NCBI RefSeq assembly: GCF_032393985.1
Contig: NZ_CP135918.1
Coordinates: 372,001-436,000 of the forward strand
DNA length: 64,000 bases
Reading direction: 5' to 3'
Origin: Fischerella sp. JS2
Lineage (GTDB): Bacteria; Cyanobacteriota; Cyanobacteriia; Cyanobacteriales; Nostocaceae
How positions within the stretch are numbered: position 1 is the first letter of the stretch; each line of letters begins with the position of its first letter. A program made the translations under genes and the position numbers. The notes beneath the pieces are model-generated. The model saw only the letters and a list, made by a program, of their open reading frames with translations, was not told where the DNA came from and ran no database searches. Shown here one piece after another: positions 8,779 to 17,273 of this stretch.

Positions 8779-9266
8779 GATTCCTGCATTAATTTTGGCG
8801 AACAGCGTGCGATCGCACTCTCAATTATTTCATGCAGTTCCTCTACGGCTGCTTAAGTGATGACAATCTTTGCAGTAAATTCACATAAATCAATCAATCT
8901 GGTTTATGTTAGGGTAAATTTAATAAGATTTGATTGAGCTTAATTGAAACTTTATCGAAGCTTTGTGCGTCTACCTAAGTGGCTCAAACTCACTAGTAAT
9001 AGAGCTTTATACAGCACTGTGTTTCTACCAGCACAATGCGCCTTTCTCGGTACTTACATATAAACTGCTCTACTTATTCTTAATATTTAGTGAGTTTCGT
9101 GATTAGCACAAACAGCAATTTTTAAATACAAGGTGTAAAAAATGACTTATTTTTTCCTTCAGTTGAAAAAAGCCTGGCCAACTTAATGCTGGAAAAATAC
9201 CAAGATCCTGCATATCTGGTTTGAATAAGCCAAATACATTAAGTGTGGTCGTTTGAGGATTCAAGC
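8779..9266. other. Spacer of about 490 nt with no recognised gene
   Basis: AT-rich intergenic DNA between the HD pseudogene and the small conserved gene at 9267. I see one HIP1-like site near 8809 and no open frame with a believable protein. It should contain the promoter of the 9267 gene, but no clear -35/-10 pair could be assigned. Confidence 0.5.
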
Positions 9267-9461
9267 ATGATTAGGATTAGAGATGTTGTGCAAAAGGCTT
9301 TATCAACAGGGTACTTGACTGTAGAAGCTGAAAATCAGCTACGGCAATTACTGAGTACACGCTATGACCTAGAAGATTTTAATGCTTTTATGACTTTACA
9401 AGAAGCTGCCATGACAGGTAGGGTGAAGCAGGAGTCTCGTGAGCGTTGTGGGATCAAGTAG
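9267..9461 (+). CDS. Small conserved cyanobacterial protein of unknown function
   Basis: A 64-residue product beginning MIRIRDVVQKALSTG and containing LRQLLSTRYDLEDFNAF and LQEAAMTGRVKQESRE. I recognise it as a small family common in cyanobacteria without known function. It is soluble, mostly helical and charged. The ATG at 9267 has a GAGG about 8 nt upstream. A GTG at 9243 in the same frame would add eight residues (MWSFEDSS) unlike the family, so it was not chosen. It stands alone, convergent with the LapA-like gene 27 nt away. Confidence 0.72.
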   Translation: MIRIRDVVQKALSTGYLTVEAENQLRQLLSTRYDLEDFNAFMTLQEAAMTGRVKQESRERCGIK

Positions 9462-9488
9462 AGATTTGCTTGATGATGTCTCTATTTA

Positions 9489-10202
9489 TTAACGCTTACG
9501 CTGATCGTCATCCTCAAAATCCTCTAGAAACCCCCAATCATCTTCATCAGCTTGATTCTTTTTCTCGCTTGGATTATCTTCATCAGATAGATCATCGCTC
9601 GGTGGTTGATATGGGGGAATAATTACCCGATAGTCAGCATCATAAACTGATTCAGTTTTTCCGACTCCAGAATTTTTAGGTTCGCGGTAGCTATAGGAAT
9701 ATGAAGAACCTGAACGAAAGCTGTCTGTAGGTTCTTGTCGGCGTTCATAGTTTTTCGAGTCTCTAACTTCCGTATCTTGAGCTTTTGTTGCGTCTGATTT
9801 CTCCTCAAAATCCCATTTTTCACTGTTGTCGATGTCCCAATCATCGTCTGGATTGGATTGAGATGAAGTTTTAGCTGACGATGGTGGAGGGCTGCTGGTA
9901 TAGCTGTCAGCATATTTTTCTTGTGGGGGACGACTACCACTCGCTGAAGTTCTGCGAGACTTGGATGCAGAAGAGGTTGGTTTTTGTGGTGCTGCCAAAG
10001 ACGACAATTGAAATAAGCCAGAGATCAGCAAAGAAGTTGCAGCACCAGCAGCAGTGCTGAACAAAATCCATATTGCCAAAGGCAATGGTTTACTTTGCAT
10101 ACCGAAAAAGACTAATGGGAGGATAGGAGACCAATTTTGCACTAATAACAGCGCTAGTCCTCCCATAATTGCTACTAATAAAATTAATCGGAAAAGAGCC
10201 AT
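9489..10202 (-). CDS. LapA-domain-like membrane protein with acidic disordered tail
   Basis: A 237-residue protein with two N-terminal membrane helices (residues 3-24 and about 38-66). This is the arrangement of the DUF1049/LapA family, with VQNWSPILPLVFFG between them. The remaining 165 residues are Ser/Asp/Glu/Pro-rich, low in hydrophobics and probably disordered, ending in an acidic DEDDWGFLEDFEDDD and a basic KR. The N-terminus anchors it in a membrane; the tail probably faces the cytoplasm. Function is unknown; LapA proteins in other bacteria act in envelope assembly. It is followed by the convergent 9267 gene and preceded by repeat DNA. No operon partners are evident. Confidence 0.7.
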   Translation of the reverse strand: MALFRLILLVAIMGGLALLLVQNWSPILPLVFFGMQSKPLPLAIWILFSTAAGAATSLLISGLFQLSSLAAPQKPTSSASKSRRTSASGSRPPQEKYADSYTSSPPPSSAKTSSQSNPDDDWDIDNSEKWDFEEKSDATKAQDTEVRDSKNYERRQEPTDSFRSGSSYSYSYREPKNSGVGKTESVYDADYRVIIPPYQPPSDDLSDEDNPSEKKNQADEDDWGFLEDFEDDDQRKR

Positions 10203-10399
10203 AGAGATTAGCGACTGGGGACTAGGAACTGGGGATCAGGGCAATAGGAACTGGAGACTGAGAATTGAGAATTAGACATTGAGATATTTAGATAAAGAAT
10301 TAAGAAATTAGTTTTATACTAGCTCTTACCCTCTCACCCCTAGCTTCTATTCTCCAGTCCGTAACCCTAGCCTCTTAATATTATTAACAATCAACTTAT
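10203..10399. repeat. Repeat-rich spacer
   Basis: Contains degenerate tandem copies of short units such as GGGGACTAGGAACTGG and GAGAATTGAGAATTAG. These are low-complexity intergenic repeats of filamentous cyanobacteria; related units occur near 37920. No gene. Confidence 0.6.
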
Positions 10400-11062
10400 C
10401 TAATATTCTCTAATATTCCCTCTGCCTCCTGCCTTCTGCCTTTCTTCAGAACCTTGCCAACGTTGAATAGGAATACAATCAATATCGAATTGATCCAAAG
10501 CACGGGCAACTACAAAATCAACTAAATCCTCAATAGTTTGAGGATTGTGATACCAAGCAGGAATTGCAGGTACGATTCTCACTCCGGTTTCTGCAAGGGT
10601 GGTCAAGTTTCGCAAGTGAATCAGACTAAAAGGAGTTTCACGGGGAACTAGGACTAGCTTTCGACCTTCTTTTAGCTGCACATCTGCTGCCCGTTCTAAC
10701 AAGTCGGAACTTAACCCTGCTGCTAACTTAGCTACCGTACTCATACTACAGGGAATTACAATCATTCCTAGAGTACGAAACGAACCACTAGCGATATTAG
10801 CCCCCACATTTCCCCAAGGATGACAGTGTAGCTTTCCCCTCGTTTCAACTTCTGCTTTTTGTCGCCAAAATTGTTCCTGTTGAACAGGTTCTACGGGCAT
10901 ACGAATATTTTGCTCAGATTGCCAAACCATGTAGGTTGACTTAGAAGCAACTAATTCAATTTCATAGTCGGCCGCCAGCAAATATTTCAAAGCGCGAACT
11001 GCGTAGATTAAACCAGATGCACCAGTAATTCCTAAAATGAGTGGCTTGTTATTGTTTGACAC
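10400..11062 (-). CDS. ubiX: Flavin prenyltransferase UbiX
   Basis: UbiX attaches a dimethylallyl group to reduced FMN, making the prenylated flavin cofactor used by UbiD decarboxylases. The 220-residue protein has LGITGASGLIYAVR at residues 10-23 (FMN-binding Rossmann start), a VIPCSMSTVAKLAAGLSSDL segment near residue 102, and LVLVPRETPFSLIHLRN near residue 137, which is the prenyl-phosphate site signature. Length fits the family, with a short variable tail after residue 200. It sits alone on the minus strand with repeat DNA on both sides, so its operon context says little. The assignment is confident from motifs. Confidence 0.95.
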   Translation of the reverse strand: MSNNNKPLILGITGASGLIYAVRALKYLLAADYEIELVASKSTYMVWQSEQNIRMPVEPVQQEQFWRQKAEVETRGKLHCHPWGNVGANIASGSFRTLGMIVIPCSMSTVAKLAAGLSSDLLERAADVQLKEGRKLVLVPRETPFSLIHLRNLTTLAETGVRIVPAIPAWYHNPQTIEDLVDFVVARALDQFDIDCIPIQRWQGSEERQKAGGRGNIREY

Positions 11063-11077
11063 GTTTCTATTCTTGGA

Positions 11078-11151
11078 GAAGAGTTAGTAGTTAGTAGTTA
11101 GTAGTTAGTGGTTTTTTACTACTAACTACTATCCACTAACCACTAATCAGC
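11078..11151. repeat. Heptameric tandem and inverted repeat
   Basis: Direct GTTAGTA units (about four) are followed, after a T-run, by the complementary ACTAACTACT / CCACTAACCACTAA units. The segment is a tandem repeat that can also fold as a long hairpin. The same heptamers recur near 19500 and 26930. It lies between RNase R and ubiX. Confidence 0.75.
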
Positions 11152-11154
11152 TTT

Positions 11155-13503
11155 TTATTCATCCTCTTCATAGGATTCTAAATCGTCTGGTTCCATGTCA
11201 CCAGGTAAATACATATCTGGTTCTTCACCATTGGCGTTGATATCCTGGCGATAGGGAATACCGTCGCTGCCAACTGTAACTAGATCAATTTGTTGACGGT
11301 AGTAATCGACGCTTTTAACTTGTACGGCGACGCGATCGCCTAATCGATAGGAAGCGCGATTTTTCCGTCCAAACAAGGCTTGTTGTCTGGCGCGATATTC
11401 GTACCAATCGTCTTTGAGGGAACTGACGTGTACTAATCCTTCTACTCGTAAAGGTACGTTATGATCACCAGTTCCATCTTTTGGTGGTACTTCAATTTCG
11501 ACAAAGAACCCGTAGGATTGGACACCTGTAATTACACCATTGAAAACCTCGCCGATGCGCTGTTTCATTAAAGAGGCTCTTTGCAAGCCTTCTAAGTCAG
11601 TTTCGGCTTCTTGGACTTCTTTTTCTCTGTCGTTGATTTGGGTAATTACTCTTGTCAGTTCGCTTTGCAACTCTTGTTGCAATTCTGGTGGTAGGACGTT
11701 CCAGTTAATTTCTCCGTGGCTGGTAGAAGAACGCAAGTTCACACGCTCTTTCACACGAGTGTTGCGGCGATCGCGTCCGTGTTCAAGCAGCGAGTGATAT
11801 ACCCTCTGCATCAGCAAATCTGGGTAACGTCGTAAGGGTGCGGTGAAGTGGACATATTCTGGCAGTGCCAAACCGAAGTGGGGTGCTTTATTGGTGCTGT
11901 AAACTGCTTGTTTGAGGGTATCTTGCAACAGATAAGTCAAAACTTGTTCCGAGGACGACTCGGCAAACACCCTTGTCAATTGTTGATAATCCAGAGGTTG
12001 GATCTCAATATCTGGTTCGAGTGACAATTCAATGCCCAAATTGATCGCCAGTTTCAGCATCTCTTGCACATCTTCGGGATCAGGTGCGCCTTGGACTCGC
12101 CAAATGCTGGGAACACCTAAAGCACTCATGTGATTGGCCATGATTTGATTCACCAGCAACACAAACTCTGTCAGCAGCGATCGCACAGGTGAATCTTTTT
12201 CTACTACGCATCCGAGAATGCCTTCATCATAGAAGGGGTTTTTATTCGTGGGCAGATTTAACTGCAAACTGCCGCGCGCAGTGCGTTGTTGTTTCAGAGC
12301 AATCTGTAACTTTTTCAACTGTTGCAGTATTTCTACTGCTTCGGCAGGCACTTTAGTAACTTTTTTACCCAGAAGAATAGTTTCTGCTTGCTGAGCATTC
12401 ACTGAAGCGTCTACTTTCACTACACTGGGTTGAAGTTCCCACTCCAGTACTTCTTTTGATTTTGGATCAAAGGTAATTAAACAAGAGATACTGAGGCGAT
12501 CGCTTCCCGCTACTAGAGAACAACGATCTACCACATTTTCTGGTAACATTGGTAGAACTAAATCTCCCAGGTACACTGATCTACCCCGTCTGAGTGCTTC
12601 CCGATCAAGTGCTTCATCTGGCTGCACATAGTGCGAAACATCAGGGATGTGAAAGCCTAGCTGCAAATTGCCAGCGCTAGTTGTTTCTAAGGAGAAGGCA
12701 TTTTCTAATGTTTTGGTGTCAACATTATTACCCAGTATCGTAATAGTAAACTTGTTACGTAAATCTAGCCGATCTTTTAAATCTGCCTTTAAAATCCTCT
12801 TTGGTAGTTTGGTGGCTGCTTCTTGAACGTTTTCGCTAAAACTACGGGAAAGGTCATGCTTGCAGGTGACTAAATCTATATCAGCTGCTGCTTCTGCATC
12901 GCTACCAAGGATTTGTACAACTCGCCCTAAGGGGGGATATTGGGCTAGTGGGTAACGTAGAACTTCTACATGGGCGAGATGGTCGATCGCTTCTTGCAAT
13001 TTTAGACCATTGGCGTGCAGTTTCAGTTCAAATAGTAGGCGATCATCTAAAGGAACGGCACGATAGCCCCCTTCTACTTGTTTGATCCGTGCCAACAAGG
13101 TGTGGTTGGAACGTTCTAAAATTAATTTCACCTCTCCTTCTGGAGAACGACGCCGACTACCTTCTTTAAGAACTCTTACCAAAACGCGATCGCCATTCCA
13201 AGCATTACTTAAATGGCTTTCTCGAATGTAAATGTCTTCAGTTCCCTCTACATCTTGAATTGCAAAACAAAAGCCCTTGCTGGAACAACGCAACTTAGCT
13301 TCTATTAATCCTTCTTCAGTAATACGGCGATATTTACCGCGTTCCTTCACTAAAATGCCAATTTTCTCTAATACCTCTAAGATGATGTGAAGTTTCTGTA
13401 AACTATCTTCATCTTCACAACCAAGTTTCTTTTCTAGAAGTTTACGAGCTACCAATTTATCATCAGTGAAATTGGCAAGGAGTGTAGCGATTGAAAATTC
13501 CAT
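11155..13503 (-). CDS. RNB-family 3'-5' exoribonuclease (RNase R/II type)
   Basis: Degrades RNA processively from the 3' end. From the preferred ATG (13503, MEFSIATLLANF) the protein has 782 residues: an N-terminal winged-helix-like region, cold-shock OB folds (SKGFCFAIQDVEGTEDIYI), the RNB catalytic domain with HIPDVSHYVQPDEALD, whose aspartates bind Mg2+, and a C-terminal S1 domain with GEVFNGVITGVQSYGFFVEIE followed by an acidic tail. The frame is open 47 codons further upstream to 13644, but that stretch crosses a repeat-like G/C-run and lacks family similarity, so the later start is chosen. Long leader DNA precedes it. Size is nearer RNase R than classical RNase II. Confidence 0.92.
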   Translation of the reverse strand: MEFSIATLLANFTDDKLVARKLLEKKLGCEDEDSLQKLHIILEVLEKIGILVKERGKYRRITEEGLIEAKLRCSSKGFCFAIQDVEGTEDIYIRESHLSNAWNGDRVLVRVLKEGSRRRSPEGEVKLILERSNHTLLARIKQVEGGYRAVPLDDRLLFELKLHANGLKLQEAIDHLAHVEVLRYPLAQYPPLGRVVQILGSDAEAAADIDLVTCKHDLSRSFSENVQEAATKLPKRILKADLKDRLDLRNKFTITILGNNVDTKTLENAFSLETTSAGNLQLGFHIPDVSHYVQPDEALDREALRRGRSVYLGDLVLPMLPENVVDRCSLVAGSDRLSISCLITFDPKSKEVLEWELQPSVVKVDASVNAQQAETILLGKKVTKVPAEAVEILQQLKKLQIALKQQRTARGSLQLNLPTNKNPFYDEGILGCVVEKDSPVRSLLTEFVLLVNQIMANHMSALGVPSIWRVQGAPDPEDVQEMLKLAINLGIELSLEPDIEIQPLDYQQLTRVFAESSSEQVLTYLLQDTLKQAVYSTNKAPHFGLALPEYVHFTAPLRRYPDLLMQRVYHSLLEHGRDRRNTRVKERVNLRSSTSHGEINWNVLPPELQQELQSELTRVITQINDREKEVQEAETDLEGLQRASLMKQRIGEVFNGVITGVQSYGFFVEIEVPPKDGTGDHNVPLRVEGLVHVSSLKDDWYEYRARQQALFGRKNRASYRLGDRVAVQVKSVDYYRQQIDLVTVGSDGIPYRQDINANGEEPDMYLPGDMEPDDLESYEEDE

Positions 13504-14625
13504 GCAGTGAACCGACCTTTGGTCAAAACATCTTTTTTTGTTGAGAGTTAAGAACATTTGCGTGTGGGGGTTCCCCCCCGCCCTTGCAAAGTGTCCATTG
13601 TTTGAATCTGGTTCTTGGTTGATTACCTCACGACCCACAGACACTAGCGGTAAACGAACTTCCCAACAGGTAGGGCGCTACACAATCATCTTTTGAGTAC
13701 TAGTTCGTTCAAGTCCTTTCACTTAGTCAAGCCGACATACCTTTTCCCAACCAACACCTGCCAAGTTGGGTTGGTGAAGTACTAGGTTTTTAGGCAACGG
13801 GTTTTTGAGAGGCTGTGTTTGGATCGCTCTCAGTAGAACTGCCCGAACGCGCTACGCACCTTAAACCGCAGGTGTTCGATTGCCTAGTTGAAAGGTACTT
13901 TCCGCGATTAGACTCTGATCGTTAACTAGGAGAAACTGCTGAGCAACCTAAATGTTCCATATGTAGAATCAGTAACAAATAGGTTAGCAGCTTAACAAGC
14001 TGTGAGGACGAACCATTACTTCATTATTGTAAATTTAGTCGTACTTCCAGAAAAGATTTCTGGATATTAAATTGGTTAAATAGTATAGCATTACTAGCAA
14101 TAACACTTAAATTTAGTTAGTTGTAACCAATATTTACTCAAAAATCTTAATTTTACAATCAGTGTACTTAAGTTTTAAATAGCATTTTGGTAACTCGGGG
14201 TTTGACTATGATGAGTATAAATAAAACAGAAGTACTCTCCTCAGATGGCACAAGGGCATTCTCACGAATAAATTCAGGGAATTTAATAAAGTTACTAGGG
14301 GTTTATTGATTTTCCATAAATAAATTCGCTTTCTTTAAACTATATAGCAGAGAACAGAGGACTGAATTTTTGTATTAAAATATACTTTCTTTCCTTGTAC
14401 CTTCTGCCCTCTGCCTTTCTTCGGTAAAATAGAGCCATACCCAAAAGTGAATCCACAACATAATCAAACAAAAATGGGTGGGCAATTCAAAAGCAATAAT
14501 TAACAGTTACCAGTTATCAGCTTTATCACTTGGGTAAAATAATCCTGCTGATTACGTATCTTAGCTTCTTTGTTCTTCCCTGCTGCTTGTTTCTTTAATA
14601 ATTCAAACGTAGATTTGGTGAAACT
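13504..14625. other. Intergenic region, about 1.1 kb, with a relatively GC-rich 13.5-14.0 kb part
   Basis: No convincing gene. The part from about 13510 to 14030 is richer in G+C than the rest and contains small inverted repeats: CAGCTT-AAC-AAGCTG at 13988-14002, and CCAACC / GGTTGG around 13748-13773. On the minus strand it would be a roughly 500-nt leader of the RNase gene. The part from 14040 to 14625 is AT-rich and should hold the promoter of the 14626 gene. It also has the dispersed CCTTCTGCCCTCTGCCT motif near 14400. Confidence 0.45.
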
Positions 14626-15498
14626 ATGATGTTAGCTCAACTTCAGAGCTTGTATCCTACAGCTAGTTTAATCTCTGAATTAGTGCAAATTGATCACGGC
14701 AAATATATTGTTCGGGCAAGCGTGCAAATCGAAGGTATCACCCGTGCTACTGGTATGGCAGCAGCCTCAACAGTAGAGGAAGCAGAAGATCAAGCCAGAA
14801 GTAGGGCTTTGATGGTTTTGGGAATCACTACTACGCCACAAGTACAGATGGAAAGTTTGAGTGAGGCGAAGAGTGTGACTGAGGCGAAGACGACTAGAAA
14901 TAGTGATGTGGCTGAGACTGAGGAAAATGTCCCCACATCACTACATCCGCGTGTCTCTGTCTCTGCTTTCACCCCAACTCCCATAGATACCCCCAATCTG
15001 GAAACACAAGCAAGTACACCCATTACACCAACTGTTTCTGCAACGCCCACAATTGATACCAACAGCCAAGAATTTGAGCAGAACTTAGCTGTGAGTGCAA
15101 ACCCACAATTGCACTTGGATATTCAACCAGAAGACTTCGGGGTAATTTCTAGCAGCCAAAGTGAAAATCAACCTTTACCAGAGATTAGTTCTAGTAACGT
15201 CACACCATTTCCCCAACGCAGTCATAATAAAAATACCCCAACCGAAGAAGTTGTAGCGACGCCAGCACCCACAACGAGGAAAAAGAAGAAAAGTGAACCT
15301 GTGGATCAATCAGATGATATCGCCAAAATTGGTGTGGAAATGCAGCGCTTGGGTTGGACAACAGAACAGGGTAGAGACTATTTAATTCAAACCTACGGCA
15401 AGCGATCGCGCCATTTACTCGATTCAGAAGAATTACGTGATTTCCTCAAATATTTAGAATCCCAGCCTACACCTATAGACCCGCTAGCGGGATTTTGA
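14626..15498 (+). CDS. Conserved cyanobacterial protein of unknown function
   Basis: A 290-residue protein in three parts. Residues 1-70 are a folded N-terminus with GKYIVRASVQIEG and EEAEDQARSRALMVLGI, a pattern that recalls Rad52-like single-strand annealing folds (weak inference). Residues 75-225 are a Thr/Pro/Ser/Gln-rich, low-complexity linker with a basic KKKKSE end. Residues 230-290 are helical and contain EMQRLGWTTEQGRDYLIQTYGKRSR and LRDFLKYLE. The tail looks like a small binding module. I recognise the architecture as cyanobacterial but know no function. Two adjacent ATGs (14626, 14629) could start it. It stands alone on the plus strand. Confidence 0.65.
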   Translation: MMLAQLQSLYPTASLISELVQIDHGKYIVRASVQIEGITRATGMAAASTVEEAEDQARSRALMVLGITTTPQVQMESLSEAKSVTEAKTTRNSDVAETEENVPTSLHPRVSVSAFTPTPIDTPNLETQASTPITPTVSATPTIDTNSQEFEQNLAVSANPQLHLDIQPEDFGVISSSQSENQPLPEISSSNVTPFPQRSHNKNTPTEEVVATPAPTTRKKKKSEPVDQSDDIAKIGVEMQRLGWTTEQGRDYLIQTYGKRSRHLLDSEELRDFLKYLESQPTPIDPLAGF

Positions 15499-15913
15499 TT
15501 AGTCAATGGTCAATGATCATTGGTTATTGATTAATAGTTACTAACTATCACAAATGACAAATAACAAACAACTACTTAAAACTGTAACTAAAAATATGGA
15601 ATCTCAGACGAGACTGGTATATAATAAGAAAAATTAATACAATAACCATCCTTAGACTTACCAGTAAAGTAAAGGCTGCGATATCTATAAAGTAATTATC
15701 CCAGTTACATTACTCTTTACTTACTGAAAAGTAGCTGCTGGAATTCTGGTTGCTTAATTGCTTAGAATCCCAGCTTCAAATTCACCAGCCTTCAGGGGCG
15801 TCTAGACTCTTGTAAACAAAAAATAAAAGAGCCTTGTCTGGGGAAAGGGCAAAAGTTAAAGGATAAAGAAATTGTTATTTCCTTTCACTCTTACCTTTTA
15901 CCCTCATTTATGA
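15499..15913. other. Intergenic spacer with a hairpin at 15737-15774
   Basis: No gene seen. Contains an imperfect inverted repeat, GCTGGAATTCT (15737) and AGAATCCCAGC (15764), one mismatch in 11, with a 16-nt loop. It lies between two convergent genes, so a terminator role is possible, although no clear T-tract adjoins it. Confidence 0.45.
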
Positions 15914-16519
15914 CTACACAACCGCCATTGGACGGCTACCAGCTGCATGACGGTCAATCACTTGGTCAATTAAGCCATAGTCTCTGGCTTCTTCTGGTGA
16001 CATAAAGAAGTCTCTTTCTGTGTCTTCAGCGATTTTATCCAAGGGCTGACCTGTATGTTCGGCTAAATATTCGTTTAGCCGTCGCTTGTGGTAAAGAATT
16101 TCGCGGGCTTGGATTTCAATATCAGTTGCTTGCCCACGAGCGCCGCCCAAAGGTTGGTGAATCATGATCCGAGAATGAGGAAGACTCATTCTTTTACCCT
16201 TAGTACCTGCACTAAGGAGAAAAGCACCCATACTTGCTGCTAATCCAGTACAGATGGTACACACATCTGGGCGGATGTGCTTCATAGTATCAAAAATACC
16301 CATTCCTGCTGTTACCGAACCGCCAGGAGAATTGATGTACATATATATGTCTTTCTCTGGGTCTTCGGCATCTAAAAACAGTAGTTGGGCAACAATCAAG
16401 TTAGCAACGTTGTCATCAATCGCTTGTCCTAAAAAGATAATACGCTCACGCAACAGGCGTGAGTAAATATCAAAGGCGCGTTCGCCACGACCTGATTGTT
16501 CAATAACGATAGGAATCAT
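15914..16519 (-). CDS. clpP: ATP-dependent Clp protease proteolytic subunit ClpP
   Basis: ClpP is the barrel-shaped serine protease that degrades proteins unfolded by ClpX or ClpC. The 201-residue product has the nucleophile in [11 protein letters not shown] (about residue 99), the catalytic His in [11 protein letters not shown] (about residue 124) and an Asp in the following helical region, so the triad appears complete. The N-terminus [21 protein letters not shown] is typical of catalytic cyanobacterial ClpP paralogues and not of the inactive ClpR. No clpX lies beside it; cyanobacteria carry several clpP genes, and which paralogue this is cannot be decided here. Length is standard. Confidence 0.96.
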   Translation of the reverse strand: MIPIVIEQSGRGERAFDIYSRLLRERIIFLGQAIDDNVANLIVAQLLFLDAEDPEKDIYMYINSPGGSVTAGMGIFDTMKHIRPDVCTICTGLAASMGAFLLSAGTKGKRMSLPHSRIMIHQPLGGARGQATDIEIQAREILYHKRRLNEYLAEHTGQPLDKIAEDTERDFFMSPEEARDYGLIDQVIDRHAAGSRPMAVV

Positions 16520-16803
16520 GTAGCCAGCTTGTAACTAGTGTAGATACATTCTATCGATTACAAAGGCTGATTGTTTTCCGAAACCATCTTAGCCACTGTG
16601 TAGTCATATAAGGCAGATGGTGCTTACCTATTGACTCGGCAATTTATTGGTATTATTTTTTCGTAATTTTGTAAAAATCCCATAATTTTACTTAGAAAAA
16701 TCCGGATATATCTACCTAATGGGGTAGATCCTTACTACAAGGTGTATCTAGAAGACTTCGATCCCTAATGTAGAAGACATCCACTGAAACAGAGGAAACC
16801 GCC

Positions 16804-16959
16804 ATGCTAGAAAAATTTGTACAAGCCGCTATCATTACCTTCTTACTGCACCTGATCGTCGGACTCAACCCCAACACTAAAATTAGTAGCGAAGTTGTAC
16901 CCCCTTCTGGTACGGTGTCAATACCAGTGGCTAGTTCATTTTTGCGTTCTTTAGAGTAA
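16804..16959 (+). CDS. Putative 51-residue single-span membrane protein
   Basis: A short frame, MLEKFVQAAIITFLLHLIVG at its start, then a polar tail ending SFLRSLE. One membrane helix covers residues 5-20. The ATG is preceded by GAGGA at a spacing of about 7 nt, a better ribosome site than most genes here. A longer frame on the opposite strand (16716-17006) has no such support and is taken as its shadow. Function unknown; not recognised as a named family. Divergent from clpP across about 280 nt. Confidence 0.5.
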   Translation: MLEKFVQAAIITFLLHLIVGLNPNTKISSEVVPPSGTVSIPVASSFLRSLE

Positions 16960-16995
16960 AACATCACTGGTTGCATTAAATTTATGTTAATTTGG

Positions 16996-17232
16996 TTGTT
17001 AGACAATTTTGGATTTTAGATTTTGGATTGATCCTACGGATCAGTTCGCTTTATTGGGAATTTTGAATTTTGGAATACGAATTGATTCCACGGTCTATAC
17101 TGCTTTCTTGTATCTTGTTCAGAATGATTGGTCAGTTATTGGTTGGTGATTGTTGAGAATAAACAACTGTTAACTACCAAAAAATTATTAATTACCATTT
17201 TTTAATCTAAAATCTAAAATCTAAAATCTTTC
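16996..17232. repeat. Heptameric LTRR-type repeats flanking AT-rich spacer
   Basis: ATTTTGGATTTTAGATTTTG units at about 17008-17028 and the complementary AATCTAAAATCTAAAATCT run at 17204-17229. These are the tandem heptamers common in heterocystous cyanobacteria; the two arms are inverted relative to each other. No gene in between. Confidence 0.75.
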
Positions 17233-17273
17233 GAGGTAGACTGAACAAAAAAGGCAAATACTAGTGTCTAATC

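Noticed and set aside
13504-13644. N-terminal extension of the RNase R/II gene
   Set aside because: Contains a G/C-run repeat-like stretch and no similarity to the family start.
13681-13760. Possible tRNA (GTTCAAGTCC-like T-loop)
   Set aside because: The five bases on each side of the loop do not pair and no acceptor or anticodon arm could be placed.
13800-13880. Second T-loop-like motif (GTGTTCGATTGCC)
   Set aside because: Stem pairing fails and no anticodon arm is present.
16716-17006. Minus-strand 96-codon frame
   Set aside because: Antisense to the 51-residue gene with a good ribosome site; no recognisable features.
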